DNA of 64,000 nucleotides from Streptomyces sp. NRRL B-1347 (GCF_000720325.1 NZ_JOJM01000010.1:92902-156901), one strand, 5' to 3'. Positions 15,954-25,867 are shown, counted from the first letter of the stretch. Numbers and translations: made by a program. Notes: generated from the sequence alone by a model not told the origin.

Positions 15954-17546
15954 TTGAAGAAGTTCACGGCAGCGATGGCCACGAGCCTCGTGGTCAGCGC
16001 TGCCACACTGGTCGCCGTGCCCGCGGCGCACGCGGGTGGCGGCGACCCCCGCAGCCGTACGGATACGCTGCTGGAGGGCGGCAAGATCTACGCCCGCTAC
16101 GAGCACATGTCCTCGGGGTTCCACCCGAAGGACGTCACGCTCAAGATTCACGAGCAGGACGACACCAAGGTCCTCGCCAGCCTCCGCCTCGACGACACCG
16201 AGAGCTGCTCCGACGCGGACGACTGCTACGAGGACACCTTCCGGTCCGGACCGGTCACCCTGCCCGCCATGGGTTCCTACGTGATCGACGTCGTGGCGAG
16301 GGAGGGGCAGCCGAACGAGGTCGTCCAGCGGTCGACCGGCTTCCTCAACTACGGCCTCAACCCCAAGCTGACCCTCACCAGCAGCCACCCGAGGATCTCC
16401 TACGACCACCCGTCCCTGGAGATCACCGGATCGCTGGTGGCCGAGGACCCCAACACCCACGAGGTGAAGCCGTTCGCCGGGGTGGGCATGTACTACCGCG
16501 CCCGGGAGGTCTTCACCGACGGATGGAAGTGGACGGACGAGGCGGGGCGCTTCACGCAGTCCGCGTCCTTCCACGAGCGCAGCACCGACACCACCTACGA
16601 GTACATGTTCGACCAGCAGTACGAGTCCCTCGGCCTGCCCTTCCACAAGCAGGAGCTGAAGCTCAAGGCGGACACCCCCAGCGGCACGGTCACCGCCCCG
16701 TACGGCAGTGACGTTCCCGTCCGCGGCAAGGTCACCCGCATCGCGGACGACGGCACCGAGAAGCCCCTGGCCACCGAGGTGAACATCGGCACCGACGGCA
16801 CCGTGCAGAGCGGGGAGAACGGCACCTTCGCCACGCGGTACACCGTCAAGCGGGGCGAGCAGGTGAAGGTCCAGCCGGCCGCGTCGAACTGGTTCACCGC
16901 GCCGTCCCCGCACACCTTCACGATGGCCACGCCCTCGCGCACGAGCGAGCTGTCGAACGTCGAGGCCAAGGTGAGCAAGTACCGCAAGGTCACCTTCACC
17001 GGCAAGCTCGGTGTCACACGGGGGTCGTACCCGGCCGGGGCCACGACGAAGGTGTCGATCGACCACCGCCCGAAGGGCGGATCGTGGACGAGCACCGGCA
17101 CCTTCGACGCCGCGTACGGTGCCTCCTTCACGGCGTCCTCGCCGAGGAAAGCCGACGCGGGCGCCGACTGGCGGCTGCGCCTCGTCAACGCGGACGTGAA
17201 CGGTGCGAGCGTCAAGCTGGGCCGCAAGTACACGCGCGTCTGGAACGACGGTGTCACCCCCGAGCGCGTGCGCAAGGGGGCGACGGTCACCGCCAAGGGC
17301 GGCCTGATGCAGAAGTCGGGGTCCACCTGGCGGCCGTACGGCGGGCAGCGGGTCCGCGTCTGGTTCAAGGCCGCGACCAGCGGTTCCGCGTGGAAGGAGC
17401 TGGGCAGCACCAAGACGCTGAGCGACGGCACGTTCCGCAAGAAGTTCACCGCGCAGCGCGACGGCACCTGGCAGCTGCGCTACACCGACACGGACACCTC
17501 CCACTACGCGGACCACGGGCGTGAGGACTACGTCGACGTCCGCTAG
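15954..17546 (+). CDS. large secreted protein of repeated beta-sandwich modules
   Basis: This is a 530-residue exported protein with a TTG start directly followed by the basic residues KKF, a hydrophobic core and an AHA-GGG cleavage site near residue 27. The mature part is almost all beta-strand. Related blocks recur, for example VPVRGKVTR, VTFTGKLGV and VTAKGGLMQ, each followed by FTATYT/FTASSP-like strands, as in Ig-like repeat proteins of Streptomyces. There is no enzyme motif. It may be a cell-surface or envelope-associated adhesin-like protein; the function is unknown. A GGGGGAG sequence lies just upstream of the TTG. Longer in-frame starts would precede the signal peptide. Confidence 0.75.
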   Translation: MKKFTAAMATSLVVSAATLVAVPAAHAGGGDPRSRTDTLLEGGKIYARYEHMSSGFHPKDVTLKIHEQDDTKVLASLRLDDTESCSDADDCYEDTFRSGPVTLPAMGSYVIDVVAREGQPNEVVQRSTGFLNYGLNPKLTLTSSHPRISYDHPSLEITGSLVAEDPNTHEVKPFAGVGMYYRAREVFTDGWKWTDEAGRFTQSASFHERSTDTTYEYMFDQQYESLGLPFHKQELKLKADTPSGTVTAPYGSDVPVRGKVTRIADDGTEKPLATEVNIGTDGTVQSGENGTFATRYTVKRGEQVKVQPAASNWFTAPSPHTFTMATPSRTSELSNVEAKVSKYRKVTFTGKLGVTRGSYPAGATTKVSIDHRPKGGSWTSTGTFDAAYGASFTASSPRKADAGADWRLRLVNADVNGASVKLGRKYTRVWNDGVTPERVRKGATVTAKGGLMQKSGSTWRPYGGQRVRVWFKAATSGSAWKELGSTKTLSDGTFRKKFTAQRDGTWQLRYTDTDTSHYADHGREDYVDVR

Positions 17547-17570
17547 CGAGCACTGAGGCCCGCGCACGGG

Positions 17571-17603
17571 GCGGCCCCACCGGAAGCCATCCGGTGGGGC
17601 CGC
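17571..17603. terminator. bidirectional intrinsic terminator
   Basis: A perfect 13-bp GC stem (17571-17583 with 17591-17603) and a 7-nt loop lie between the convergent secreted-protein and amidase genes. It is placed to end transcripts from both sides. Confidence 0.75.
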
Positions 17604-17621
17604 GGTGTGTTGCCGGTCGCC

Positions 17622-19073
17622 CTACTCCGGCGCCTGGAACCCGCCGATCTCCTGCTCCAGCAGTTCAGCGAGGCGCAGCGGGGTGCGGTCCTCGAACATC
17701 GGGCCGATGAGCTGCACCCCCACCGGCAGGCCCTCGGGCGACCGGCCCGCAGGCACGGCGGTGGCGGGCAGACCCGGCATGGTCGCCACACCGGCCCAGA
17801 CGAGCTGGTCGAAGTACGGGTACTCGACGCCGTCGATGTCGATCCGGCGCCGCAGCGGATCGGGGTCGTGGTCGTGCGGGAACGCGGGCGTGGGCGTGAT
17901 GGGACACACCACGGCGTCGAACTCCTTGAAGAACTGCCGCCAGGCGTGGCGGTGCAGCTCGCGGCGGTTGTTCGCCGCGAGCCAGTCGTGGAGGCTGAAC
18001 ACCATGGCGCGCAGCCGCTCGGCGTCGAGGCTCCGGTCGTCCGCGCTCAGCGCGGCGGCGTGGATCCGCAGCTGCTCGTACGTCTCGATGGGAAAGCGCG
18101 CGACGGAGCTGGAGAACATCAACTGCGTGTAGAGCAGGGCGGATTCGGTCAGATCGGGCAGCAGCGGACTGTGCCGTGCGACGCGGGCGCCGCCGTCGGC
18201 GAGCGCGTCGGCCACCCGGTTCACACCCGCCCGGACCGCGGCCCCGCTCGGGATGAGCGGATGGTCGTCGACGACCAGGACTCGGAAGTCGCTGAGCCGC
18301 TCGTGGCGGGCGGGCGGCAGCGTCACGCGGTGCGCCACACCGAACGTCAGCGGGTCCGGTCCGGCCATGACGTCGAGCAGGAGCGTCAGGTCGCGGGCGG
18401 TGCGCGCCATCGGGCCGACGACGGCCAGGTCGGATTCGGTGGGCAGGGCCGGTGCGGGCGGCGGGGTCATGCCTCGGTACGCCGCGAGGCCGAGCGTCGG
18501 CTTGTGCGCGTAGACGCCGCAGAAGTGCGCGGGGGTGCGCAGCGAACCGGCGATGTCGGAGCCGATGGACAGCGACCCGAATCCGGCCGCCAGGGCCGCC
18601 GCCGAGCCGCCGGAGGAGCCCCCCGACGTGCGGCTGTGGTCCCAGGGGTTGTTGGTGGTGCCGTAGATCTCGTTGAAGCTCTGTATGTCCTGCAGCCCCA
18701 AGGGCACGTTGGTCTTGCCGAGTATCACCGCGCCCGCGTCCTTGAGCCGCGTCACCTGCACCGCGTCCTCCGCGGGCAGGAAGTCCCGGTGCGGCGGCAT
18801 GCCCCAGGTCGTGGGCAGCCCGGCGATGTTGTAGGACTCCTTGACCGTTACGGGAAGGCCGAGGAGCGGTCGGTCCTCGCCGCGGGCGCGCGCCCGGTCG
18901 GCCTCGCGCGCGGCGGCCCGCGCGCGGTCGAAGTCCGGCACGCAGATCGCGTTGAGCGCTACGTCGTCCCGTTCGATACGGGCGATGACCTCGTCGGTCA
19001 GTTCCACCGAGGTCACTTCACCCGCACGCAAGGCAGCCATGAGTTCTTCGGCCGTCTGAAAGATCCGTTCCAT
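17622..19073 (-). CDS. amidase signature family enzyme
   Basis: This 483-residue amidase has the complete Ser-cisSer-Lys triad of the family: Lys78 in VTVKES, Ser153 in GGSSGGSAAALAAG and Ser178 in GSDIAGSLR. It has the usual C-terminal QLIGPMFEDRTPLRLAELLE. It hydrolyses or transfers a carboxamide, but the substrate is not predictable. It is not GatA, since no gatB or gatC gene is nearby and the C-terminus is of the aryl-acylamidase/6-aminohexanoate-hydrolase-like type. It is monocistronic and cytosolic, with the start at the ATG at 19073. Confidence 0.88.
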   Translation of the reverse strand: MERIFQTAEELMAALRAGEVTSVELTDEVIARIERDDVALNAICVPDFDRARAAAREADRARARGEDRPLLGLPVTVKESYNIAGLPTTWGMPPHRDFLPAEDAVQVTRLKDAGAVILGKTNVPLGLQDIQSFNEIYGTTNNPWDHSRTSGGSSGGSAAALAAGFGSLSIGSDIAGSLRTPAHFCGVYAHKPTLGLAAYRGMTPPPAPALPTESDLAVVGPMARTARDLTLLLDVMAGPDPLTFGVAHRVTLPPARHERLSDFRVLVVDDHPLIPSGAAVRAGVNRVADALADGGARVARHSPLLPDLTESALLYTQLMFSSSVARFPIETYEQLRIHAAALSADDRSLDAERLRAMVFSLHDWLAANNRRELHRHAWRQFFKEFDAVVCPITPTPAFPHDHDPDPLRRRIDIDGVEYPYFDQLVWAGVATMPGLPATAVPAGRSPEGLPVGVQLIGPMFEDRTPLRLAELLEQEIGGFQAPE

Positions 19074-19208
19074 AAATGGGACCGTACGGGCACCTCTGGG
19101 AAGCCATAAAACGCCGCCTCACGCAACGGGTGCAGAGCCTCCGCGCCGCGCCGCGTCCTCGCCGACGAGCTGGGCCGTGGAGCGCCGGTCCCGAGCCCTG
19201 GCTCCGGG

Positions 19209-19934
19209 CTAGGTCGCCTCGGTGGAGTCGCGTGCCCCGGCGCTGACGAGGCCGGTCTCGTAGGCGACGATGACGGCCTGGACGCGGTCGCGGAGTCCGA
19301 GCTTGGCGAGGATGCGGGCGACGTGCGTCTTGACGGTCGCCTCGGCCAGGTGGAGGCGGGCGGCGAGTTCGGCGTTGCTGAGCCCTCGGGCCAGCAGCCC
19401 CAGGACCTCCAGCTCGCGCGGGGTGAGCGTGGCGAGGTCGCGGTGGAGGGCGGCTGATTCGCCGCCGTGCCGGGTGAACCGCTGCACGAGGCGGCGCGTG
19501 ATGGCGGGCGCGAGCAGCGCGTCGCCGGTACGGACCGTGCGGACGGCCGCGGTCAGCTGCTCGGGGGTGACGTCCTTGAGGAGGAAGCCGCTGGCACCGG
19601 CGGACAGCGCCGCGTAGACGTACCGGTCGAGGTCGAAGGTGGTCAGGATGATGACGCGGGGTCTGCCGGGCAGGGGGGCCTGCCCTGTTCGCGAGGAGTG
19701 CGGGGCTTCGGGCGCGGCCAGGATGCGGCGGGTGGCCTCCAGGCCGTCCATCTCGGGCATCCGGACGTCCATCAGGACCACGTCGGGCCGGGTGCGGCGG
19801 ACCGCTTCGACCGCCTCGGCCCCGTTCGTCGCCTCGGCGACGACGTCGATGCCGGCGGCGCCGAGGATCAGCCGGAATCCGGTACGGACCAGGGTCTGGT
19901 CGTCGGCGAGGAGCACCCGCAGAGGGTCGGTCAC
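19209..19934 (-). CDS. NarL/LuxR-type response regulator
   Basis: This is a 241-residue two-component regulator. It has a receiver domain with the acidic pair Asp11/Asp12, phospho-acceptor Asp56 (VVLMDVRMP) and the conserved FLLKD lysine, then a C-terminal GerE helix-turn-helix (LTPRELEVLGLLARGLSNAELAARL) at about residues 170-235. An inserted loop of about 15 residues after helix 3 (APEAPHSSRTGQAPLPGR) is unusual. The start overlaps the histidine kinase stop by 4 nt, so the pair is cotranscribed. It probably controls the divergent MacB-like ABC exporter. Confidence 0.92.
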   Translation of the reverse strand: MTDPLRVLLADDQTLVRTGFRLILGAAGIDVVAEATNGAEAVEAVRRTRPDVVLMDVRMPEMDGLEATRRILAAPEAPHSSRTGQAPLPGRPRVIILTTFDLDRYVYAALSAGASGFLLKDVTPEQLTAAVRTVRTGDALLAPAITRRLVQRFTRHGGESAALHRDLATLTPRELEVLGLLARGLSNAELAARLHLAEATVKTHVARILAKLGLRDRVQAVIVAYETGLVSAGARDSTEAT

Positions 19935-21295
19935 GGTGTCTCCAGGGGGATGAGGGCCTCCACACGGTAGCCGCCGGTCAGGCGCGGGCCGGTGCTCAGG
20001 GTTCCGTCGTAGACGGCGAGGCGCTCGCGCAGGCCGATCAGGCCCCGCCCGCTGCCGACGTCCGCGTTCGCGCCGGGGCGCCCCCCGGCGTCGGTGACTT
20101 CCACCCGGAGCCGTTCCGGGCGGTACTCGACGACCACGGCGGCGGTGGCGCCGGACGCGTGCTTGACGGTGTTGGTCAGGGCTTCCTGGACCACGCGGTA
20201 GGCGGCGAGTTCGAGCCCGGGCGGGAGCGGGCGGGGCGGACCCGTCACGGTCAGGTCGACGGAAAGCCCGGTGTCCCGGACCCGTCCGACCAGCGTCTCC
20301 AGCTGGCCGAGTCCGGGCTGCGGCGCCAACTCCACCTCCGCGTCGGCCGGTTCCGCGCCCGGCTCCGCCGCCTCGCCCTCATCGGCCATGGTGAGCAGCC
20401 CCATGACGTGGCGCAGCTCCGTCATGGCCGCCCGTCCCCCCGCCTCGACGGCGAGCAGCGCCTCACCGGCCTGCTCCGGCGAAGACCTCATGATCGTGCG
20501 GGCCGCGCCCGCCTGGATGACCATCACGCTGACGTTGTGCGTGACGACGTCGTGCAGTTCGCGGGCGATGCGGGCCCGTTCGTGCTCGACGGCCCGGCGC
20601 AGCGCCTCGGCCTGCCTGTGTTCCAGAGCGGACAGGCGGGTGCGGCCCTCGTCGTGGCGGAGCTTCCAGGTGCGCAGACCGACGGCGGCCACGGCCATCG
20701 GGACCAGGATCAGCAGGGCGATGTACTCGTTGGGGACGATCGGCGTCACCGAGTTGCCCGACGTGCCGACCAGGACGACCGCCACCGGCAGCGCCGCCAG
20801 GGTCGCCACCCGGTACGGGCTGTACACGGCGGCACTGTAGACGGCTATGACGAACGCGTAGAAGGTCAGCCGCAGGACGCTCTGCGGCGTCGCCAGCGTC
20901 GCGGCCGTCACGACGCACAGGACGGCGAGCGGATAGCGACGGCGCAGCGCCAGGGCACCCGAGGCGATGACCGCGAGGCCCACCATGAAGGCCAGACCGC
21001 CGGGGCCGTGCGGGCGCGTCATGACGTGCTTCACGCCGGGTGCGATCTCGCGCACCACGACGGTCCCTACGTTGTCGACGCCGTAGTAGACGGTGATGAC
21101 CCCGAGTGACAGTGCCATCAGTACGTCGAACTGCCAGGCGCGCCGGGTGGGCCGCAGCGGCGGACCGCTCGGAAGCCCGGCGTCGCGGACGGCCCGGCGG
21201 GCACGATCCCGCAACTGCCCCACCGTCGTACGTACGTTCATCACCGGTTCATTGTCGCCGCCGCCCGGATCTGCGGAGTCCGCCTTGGTGGTCAT
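19931..21295 (-). CDS. sensor histidine kinase (HisKA_3 type)
   Basis: This is a 454-residue membrane kinase. The N-terminal half has several hydrophobic helices between about residues 50 and 210. The phosphorylated histidine lies in RELHDVVTHNVSVMVIQAGA, and the HATPase_c domain has an N box (ALTNTVKHASGA) and a glycine box (GRGLIGLRERL). This is the DesK/NarX-like class that pairs with LuxR-type regulators. Its membrane-embedded sensor without an extracellular domain, next to an ABC exporter, suggests sensing of membrane-active compounds (inference). An internal ATG at 21241 could also be the start. Confidence 0.9.
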   Translation of the reverse strand: MTTKADSADPGGGDNEPVMNVRTTVGQLRDRARRAVRDAGLPSGPPLRPTRRAWQFDVLMALSLGVITVYYGVDNVGTVVVREIAPGVKHVMTRPHGPGGLAFMVGLAVIASGALALRRRYPLAVLCVVTAATLATPQSVLRLTFYAFVIAVYSAAVYSPYRVATLAALPVAVVLVGTSGNSVTPIVPNEYIALLILVPMAVAAVGLRTWKLRHDEGRTRLSALEHRQAEALRRAVEHERARIARELHDVVTHNVSVMVIQAGAARTIMRSSPEQAGEALLAVEAGGRAAMTELRHVMGLLTMADEGEAAEPGAEPADAEVELAPQPGLGQLETLVGRVRDTGLSVDLTVTGPPRPLPPGLELAAYRVVQEALTNTVKHASGATAAVVVEYRPERLRVEVTDAGGRPGANADVGSGRGLIGLRERLAVYDGTLSTGPRLTGGYRVEALIPLETP

Positions 21296-21416
21296 TGCCG
21301 GTGCACCGGGTACATCAGCCGCCTACATCGCAGGGATGACGTCTGCGCGGCTCATCCCGGCGCGGTACCGGAAGGGGTTCGGGCGGGCGACGCGTGCGGA
21401 CCGGGTCCGCTCCTAG

Positions 21417-21470
21417 CGTTCACGCAGCCGCCTGCCCGTACCCCGTTCACGCAGCCAACTGCCCGTACCC
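21417..21470 (+). repeat. 27-bp tandem duplication before the ABC operon
   Basis: A 27-bp unit (21417-21443) is repeated immediately (21444-21470) with two adjacent substitutions. It sits between the divergent kinase and ABC transporter genes, ending 12 bp before the ATG at 21483. Being placed in the 5' leader, it may be a duplicated regulator-binding site. Confidence 0.65.
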
Positions 21471-21482
21471 AAGGAGCCCTTC

Positions 21483-22235
21483 ATGACCACTCCCGTGATC
21501 GAACTGCGCGAGGTGAGCCGCCGCTACGACAACGGCCCGCCCGCCGTGCACGAGGTGTCGCTGACCGTGCGGCCCGGCGAGGCCGTCGCCGTCCTCGGCC
21601 CCTCCGGCAGCGGCAAGTCCACGCTGCTCAATCTGATCGCGGGCCTGGACCGGCCCGACACGGGGACCGTCACCGTGGACGGCGTGCGGGTCGACCGGTT
21701 GAGCGAAGCGGGATCGGCGCTCTATCGGCGGTCGAAGATCGGCATGGTCTTCCAGTTCTTCAACCTGCTCGACGATCTGACCGTCACCGACAACGTCGTC
21801 CTGCCCGCCCGCCTCGCAGGCATGGCACGCCGCGAGGCGGGCCGCCGGGCCGCGGAACTCCTGCAACTGCTGGGCATCGAACGGCATGCCCGCGCCTACC
21901 CGGCGCGGCTGTCCGGCGGCGAGCGGCAGCGTGTCGCGGTGGCCCGGGCGGTGATGAACTGGCCGGCGCTGCTCCTGGCCGACGAGCCGACCGGGGCCCT
22001 GGACACGGCCGCCGGAGAAGACGTCAGCAGACTGCTCAGCGGTCTCCATGCCGAGGGCCAGAGCATCGTCGTGGTCACTCACGACCTGGGGTTGGCGCGG
22101 TCCTGCACGAACCGTACGGTCCGCATCGCCGACGGCCGGATCATCGAAGACGCCCGGTCGCAGGAAGCCACCTCGCAGGAGGGTACTTCGCGGACGGTTG
22201 CTTCGGAGACGGTCACTTCGCGGGCCGTCCGATGA
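21483..22235 (+). CDS. ABC transporter ATP-binding protein (MacB/LolD type)
   Basis: This 250-residue ATPase has Walker [10 protein letters not shown], the Q loop [13 protein letters not shown], signature [14 protein letters not shown], Walker [13 protein letters not shown] and the H loop VVTHD. The Q-loop sequence is typical of the MacB/LolD/FtsE group that works with FtsX-like permeases. An unusual C-terminal tail of alternating Ser/Thr/Arg ([19 protein letters not shown]) looks like a small in-frame repeat expansion. AAGGAG precedes the ATG. The stop overlaps the permease start by 4 nt. Confidence 0.93.
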   Translation: MTTPVIELREVSRRYDNGPPAVHEVSLTVRPGEAVAVLGPSGSGKSTLLNLIAGLDRPDTGTVTVDGVRVDRLSEAGSALYRRSKIGMVFQFFNLLDDLTVTDNVVLPARLAGMARREAGRRAAELLQLLGIERHARAYPARLSGGERQRVAVARAVMNWPALLLADEPTGALDTAAGEDVSRLLSGLHAEGQSIVVVTHDLGLARSCTNRTVRIADGRIIEDARSQEATSQEGTSRTVASETVTSRAVR

Positions 22236-24580
22236 GCGCGCTCGGCAAGGTGGTGCGCTCGGGCGTGGGGCGGCGTCGGGTGCAGACGCTGGTGATCGGG
22301 CTCGCCACGATGATGGCGGTGGCCGCGTCCGTCCTCGGCGGAACGCTTCTCGTGGTGTCCGGCGCGCCCTTCGACGAGGCCTTCGCCAAGCGGCGCGGGG
22401 CGCATCTGTCCGTACAGTTCGACGCGGGCAAGGTGAGTGCCGGGCAGCTGTCCGCGTCCAAGCGCGCGCGAGGGGTGAGCGACGCGGCCGGGCCGTTCCG
22501 CACCGCGACGGTCACCCCGCGGCCGGACGGCTGGAAGAACCCCGGCTGGCCGATGACCGTGGTCGGGCGCGGCGACCCCGGCCGGGACGTCGACGAGGTG
22601 GCACTGCTCGAAGGGCGGTGGCCCACGCGCCCCGGGGAGATCGCGCTGTCCGCCGACTCCTCCGTCATCCCGGCCATGGGCGTGAAGCTCGCCTTCTCCC
22701 GTCTGCCCGACGGCCCGACCCTGACGGTGGTCGGGGTGGCCCGCTCGGTCACGCACAGCGCCGACGCCTGGGTGCTCCCGTCCCAGATGCAGGCGCTCAC
22801 CGCGCCCGGCAGCGGCGGCTTTCAGATGCTCTACCGCTTCACCGACGCGGGCACCGCCGCGCAGATCGCCGCGGGCGGCAGAGCCGTGACACGGTCCCTG
22901 CCGCCGAAAGCGGCCGTCGGCGAGCAGTCCTGGCTCACCGTCAAGAAGAGCGCCGAGCGCGACACCGCCCTCTACGTCCCGTTCCTCATCGCGTTCGGCG
23001 CCCTGGGCTTGGTCATGTCGGTGCTCATCGTCGGCAACGTCGTCGCGTCGGCCGTGGGTACGGGAACGCGCCGCATCGGCATCCTCAAGGGCGTCGGCTT
23101 CACTCCGGCCCAGGTCGTGCGGGCCTACGTGGGCCAGGCGCTGATCCCGGCCGCCGTCGGCACCGCCCTCGGCGTCGTCGCAGGCCACCTGCTCGCCGTC
23201 CCCGTACTGGCCGAGACCGAGGAGGTCTACGGCACCTCGTCCCTGACCATCGCCCCCTGGGTCGACCTGGCGGTGGTCGCCGGGGTGCTCGGTCTGGTGG
23301 CGGTGACCGCGTGGGCCAGTGCCTGGCGGGGCGGGCGGCTGCGCACGGTCGACGCGCTCGCCGTCGGGCGTAACGCTTCGACGGGGCGCGGCCGTTGGGC
23401 CGCGCGCCTGGCAGGGCGGCTGCCGTTGCCGCAGCCGGTCGCCCTGGGCCTGGTCCGGCCCTTCGCGCGGCCCGCCCGAGCGCTGGCCATGGGCATCGCG
23501 GTCCTGTTCGGCGCCATCGCCGTCACCTTCACCGTGGGGATGGGCGCCTCGCTCGGCCAGGTGATGAAGGCCAAGGCCCACGACGCGGCCGACGTCACCG
23601 TGGCCGCGCCCCTGCCGGACCCGCAAAGCCCCGAACCCGAGCAGCAGCGGCCCACGGCCGATCCCGCAGCGGTCACCGCGGCCATCGAGGCCGACGCCGG
23701 AACCGGGAAGCACTACAGCGCCTCGACGGTCCGAACGGCCGTGGCCGGCCTGACCGACACCGTCGACGTGATCGCCTTCACCGGCGACGCCTCCTGGGGC
23801 GGCTACACCATGGTCTCGGGCCGCTGGCTCGACAAGCCCGGCGAGGCGGTGGTCCCGACCCCCTTCCTGACCGCCACCGGCACCCGCATCGGTGACACCG
23901 TCACCCTGAACGGCCTGGCCGAGCCGGTCACCGTCCGCATCGTCGGCGAGGTCCTCGACCCCCGCAACGACGGCATGCAGGTCTACACCGACGCCTCGAC
24001 CCTCACAGGCGCACCTCCCAACCTGGCGGAGACGAGCCATCACATCGCGGTCACGTCCGGCACCGACGTCGCCGACTACGTCGACACGCTGAACGAGGAT
24101 CTGGCACCCCTGGGTGTCACGGCCCGGGTCGGCGGGCCCGGCGCCGGTGGCGACACGGTCGCTACGCTCAACGCATTGTCGGCGATCCTCACGCTGATGC
24201 TCGTCGCCGTCGCCGCGCTCGGTGTGTTCAACGGCGTCCTGCTCGACACCCGCGAGCGCGTGCGGGAGCTCGGCGTCCACAAGGCGCTCGGCATGACGCC
24301 TCGGCAGACCATCGCGATGGTCCTCACCTCGGTCACCGTGACCGGACTCGTCGCGGGCGCCGTGGGCGTGCCGCTCGGCGTGACCCTGCACGGCTGGGTC
24401 CTCCCCGCGATGGGCGACAGCGTGGGACTCCGCCTGCCCGAACCGGTCCTCGCCGTCTACCACGCCGCCGCACTGCTCCCGCTCGCCCTCGGCGGCCTGC
24501 TCATCGCCGTCCTGGGCGCACTCCTGCCCGCGGGCTTGGCGGCCCGGGCCCGAACGGCCACGGCCTTGCGCACGGAATAG
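22232..24580 (+). CDS. FtsX-like ABC transporter permease
   Basis: This is a 782-residue permease with two FtsX-type modules. Each has an outer-facing domain followed by transmembrane helices with RRIGILKGVGFTPAQVV (first module) and VRELGVHKALGMTPRQTIAMVL (second module), the conserved coupling regions. The first helix sits near residues 20-40. Together with the ATPase it forms a MacB-like mechanotransmission or lipid/antibiotic exporter. The two-component system transcribed divergently is the likely regulator, as in the Bce-type modules of Firmicutes, although the architecture here is the actinobacterial one. Confidence 0.92.
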   Translation: MSALGKVVRSGVGRRRVQTLVIGLATMMAVAASVLGGTLLVVSGAPFDEAFAKRRGAHLSVQFDAGKVSAGQLSASKRARGVSDAAGPFRTATVTPRPDGWKNPGWPMTVVGRGDPGRDVDEVALLEGRWPTRPGEIALSADSSVIPAMGVKLAFSRLPDGPTLTVVGVARSVTHSADAWVLPSQMQALTAPGSGGFQMLYRFTDAGTAAQIAAGGRAVTRSLPPKAAVGEQSWLTVKKSAERDTALYVPFLIAFGALGLVMSVLIVGNVVASAVGTGTRRIGILKGVGFTPAQVVRAYVGQALIPAAVGTALGVVAGHLLAVPVLAETEEVYGTSSLTIAPWVDLAVVAGVLGLVAVTAWASAWRGGRLRTVDALAVGRNASTGRGRWAARLAGRLPLPQPVALGLVRPFARPARALAMGIAVLFGAIAVTFTVGMGASLGQVMKAKAHDAADVTVAAPLPDPQSPEPEQQRPTADPAAVTAAIEADAGTGKHYSASTVRTAVAGLTDTVDVIAFTGDASWGGYTMVSGRWLDKPGEAVVPTPFLTATGTRIGDTVTLNGLAEPVTVRIVGEVLDPRNDGMQVYTDASTLTGAPPNLAETSHHIAVTSGTDVADYVDTLNEDLAPLGVTARVGGPGAGGDTVATLNALSAILTLMLVAVAALGVFNGVLLDTRERVRELGVHKALGMTPRQTIAMVLTSVTVTGLVAGAVGVPLGVTLHGWVLPAMGDSVGLRLPEPVLAVYHAAALLPLALGGLLIAVLGALLPAGLAARARTATALRTE

Positions 24581-24585
24581 TTGAC

Positions 24586-24618
24586 GAGCCCTCGTCGGGA
24601 TGGTGCCGACGGGGGCTC
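24586..24618 (+). terminator. intrinsic terminator of the ABC exporter operon
   Basis: A 13-bp stem (24586-24598 with 24606-24618, one mismatch) with a 7-nt loop starts 5 bp after the permease stop codon. Confidence 0.65.
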
Positions 24619-24838
24619 TGCGTACGGCGGTTGACCGCAAGGCCGCCCGGTGGGGGCGGGGCGTCGCCCGGGGCTCCCTTGTCCGCGAGTGCCGACTGGG
24701 GCGCAACATGCGTGGGAATTGTGAAGAGATCATGTGTGAATCTTGGGATTCGGTCACGGGAGCGGAAAACTCGGAGCGCTCACTCGGCGCTTTCGAACAG
24801 GTCGGGCGCCGACCCATGCGATGGGAGACCGATCAACG

Positions 24839-25762
24839 ATGTTCACTCTGGTACGGAGCAGAGCGCGAACGGCCGCGCTCGCGCTCTCGGCAGTCGCGGC
24901 CCTCGCCTTCGGCGCGACCACCTCGACCGGCGCGGCAGCGGCCCCCGCTCCGGCTCCCACGAAACAGGGGCCGACCTCGGTGGCGTACGTCGAGGTGAAC
25001 GACAACAGCATGCTGAACGTCGGCAAGTACACCCTCGCCAAGGGCGGCGCCAACGTCTTCGACGTCGCCGTGATCTTCGCGGCGAACATCAACTACGACA
25101 CGAGCAAGAAGTCGGCGTACCTCCACTTCAACGAGAACGTGCAGCGCGTCCTCGACAACGCCTCCACCCAGATACGGCCGTTGCAGCAGAAGGGCATCAA
25201 GGTCGTCCTCTCGGTGCTCGGCAACCACCAGGGCGCGGGCTTCGCCAACTTCCCGAACCAGCAGGCGGCGTCGGCGTTCGCGAAGCAGCTGTCGGACACC
25301 GTCACCAAGTACGGCCTCGACGGCATCGACTTCGACGACGAGTACGCCGAGTACGGCAACAACGGCACCGGCCAGCCCAACGCCAGTTCGTTCGTGCACC
25401 TGGTGACGGCGCTGCGCGCGAACATGCCGAACAAGATCATCAGCCTCTACAACATCGGCCCGGCCGCGTCCCGCCTCTCCTACGGCGGCGTCAACATCTC
25501 GTCCAAGTTCGACTACGCCTGGAACCCGTACTACGGCACCTGGCAGGTCCCCGGCATCGCCCTGCCCAAGTCGAAGCTCTCACCGGCGGCCGTCGAGATC
25601 GGCCGCACCTCGCAGAGCACGGCTGCCAACCTCGCCCGCCGCACCGTCAGCGAAGGCTACGGCGTCTATCTGACGTACAACCTCAACGGCGCCGACCGCA
25701 GCGCCGACGTCTCCGCGTTCACCAGGGAGCTGTACGGCAGTGACGCCGTCTACACGCCGTAA
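24839..25762 (+). CDS. endoH: secreted endo-beta-N-acetylglucosaminidase (Endo H family, GH18)
   Basis: I recognise this 307-residue protein as an orthologue of Streptomyces plicatus Endo H; long stretches such as ENVQRVLDNA, LSVLGNHQGAGFANFP and NPYYGTWQVPGIALPK agree with my memory of that enzyme. It cleaves the chitobiose core between the two GlcNAc residues of high-mannose N-glycans outside the cell. Residues 1 to about 36 form the signal peptide. The catalytic DxxDxDxE motif is Asp161, Asp164, Asp166, Glu168, with Asp166 and Glu168 equivalent to D130 and E132 of mature Endo H. The ATG at 24839 is preceded by GGGAGA. It is probably monocistronic. The 258-bp upstream region contains a GAATC-N4-GATTC palindrome near 24740. 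Confidence 0.96.
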   Translation: MFTLVRSRARTAALALSAVAALAFGATTSTGAAAAPAPAPTKQGPTSVAYVEVNDNSMLNVGKYTLAKGGANVFDVAVIFAANINYDTSKKSAYLHFNENVQRVLDNASTQIRPLQQKGIKVVLSVLGNHQGAGFANFPNQQAASAFAKQLSDTVTKYGLDGIDFDDEYAEYGNNGTGQPNASSFVHLVTALRANMPNKIISLYNIGPAASRLSYGGVNISSKFDYAWNPYYGTWQVPGIALPKSKLSPAAVEIGRTSQSTAANLARRTVSEGYGVYLTYNLNGADRSADVSAFTRELYGSDAVYTP

Positions 25763-25867
25763 GGCGACCGCACGCCCCGGCATGCGGTGCTCCCTCGGGG
25801 CAGGCCGCATCCCGTAGGGCTGTGACCGTGCACGCCGCGCCTTTGACAACGATGTCGGAGGCGTGGT

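Noticed and set aside
22079..24817. 912-codon minus-strand open frame across the ABC permease
   Set aside because: Repetitive Gly/Arg/Asp/His composition and no domain; it mirrors the FtsX-like permease.
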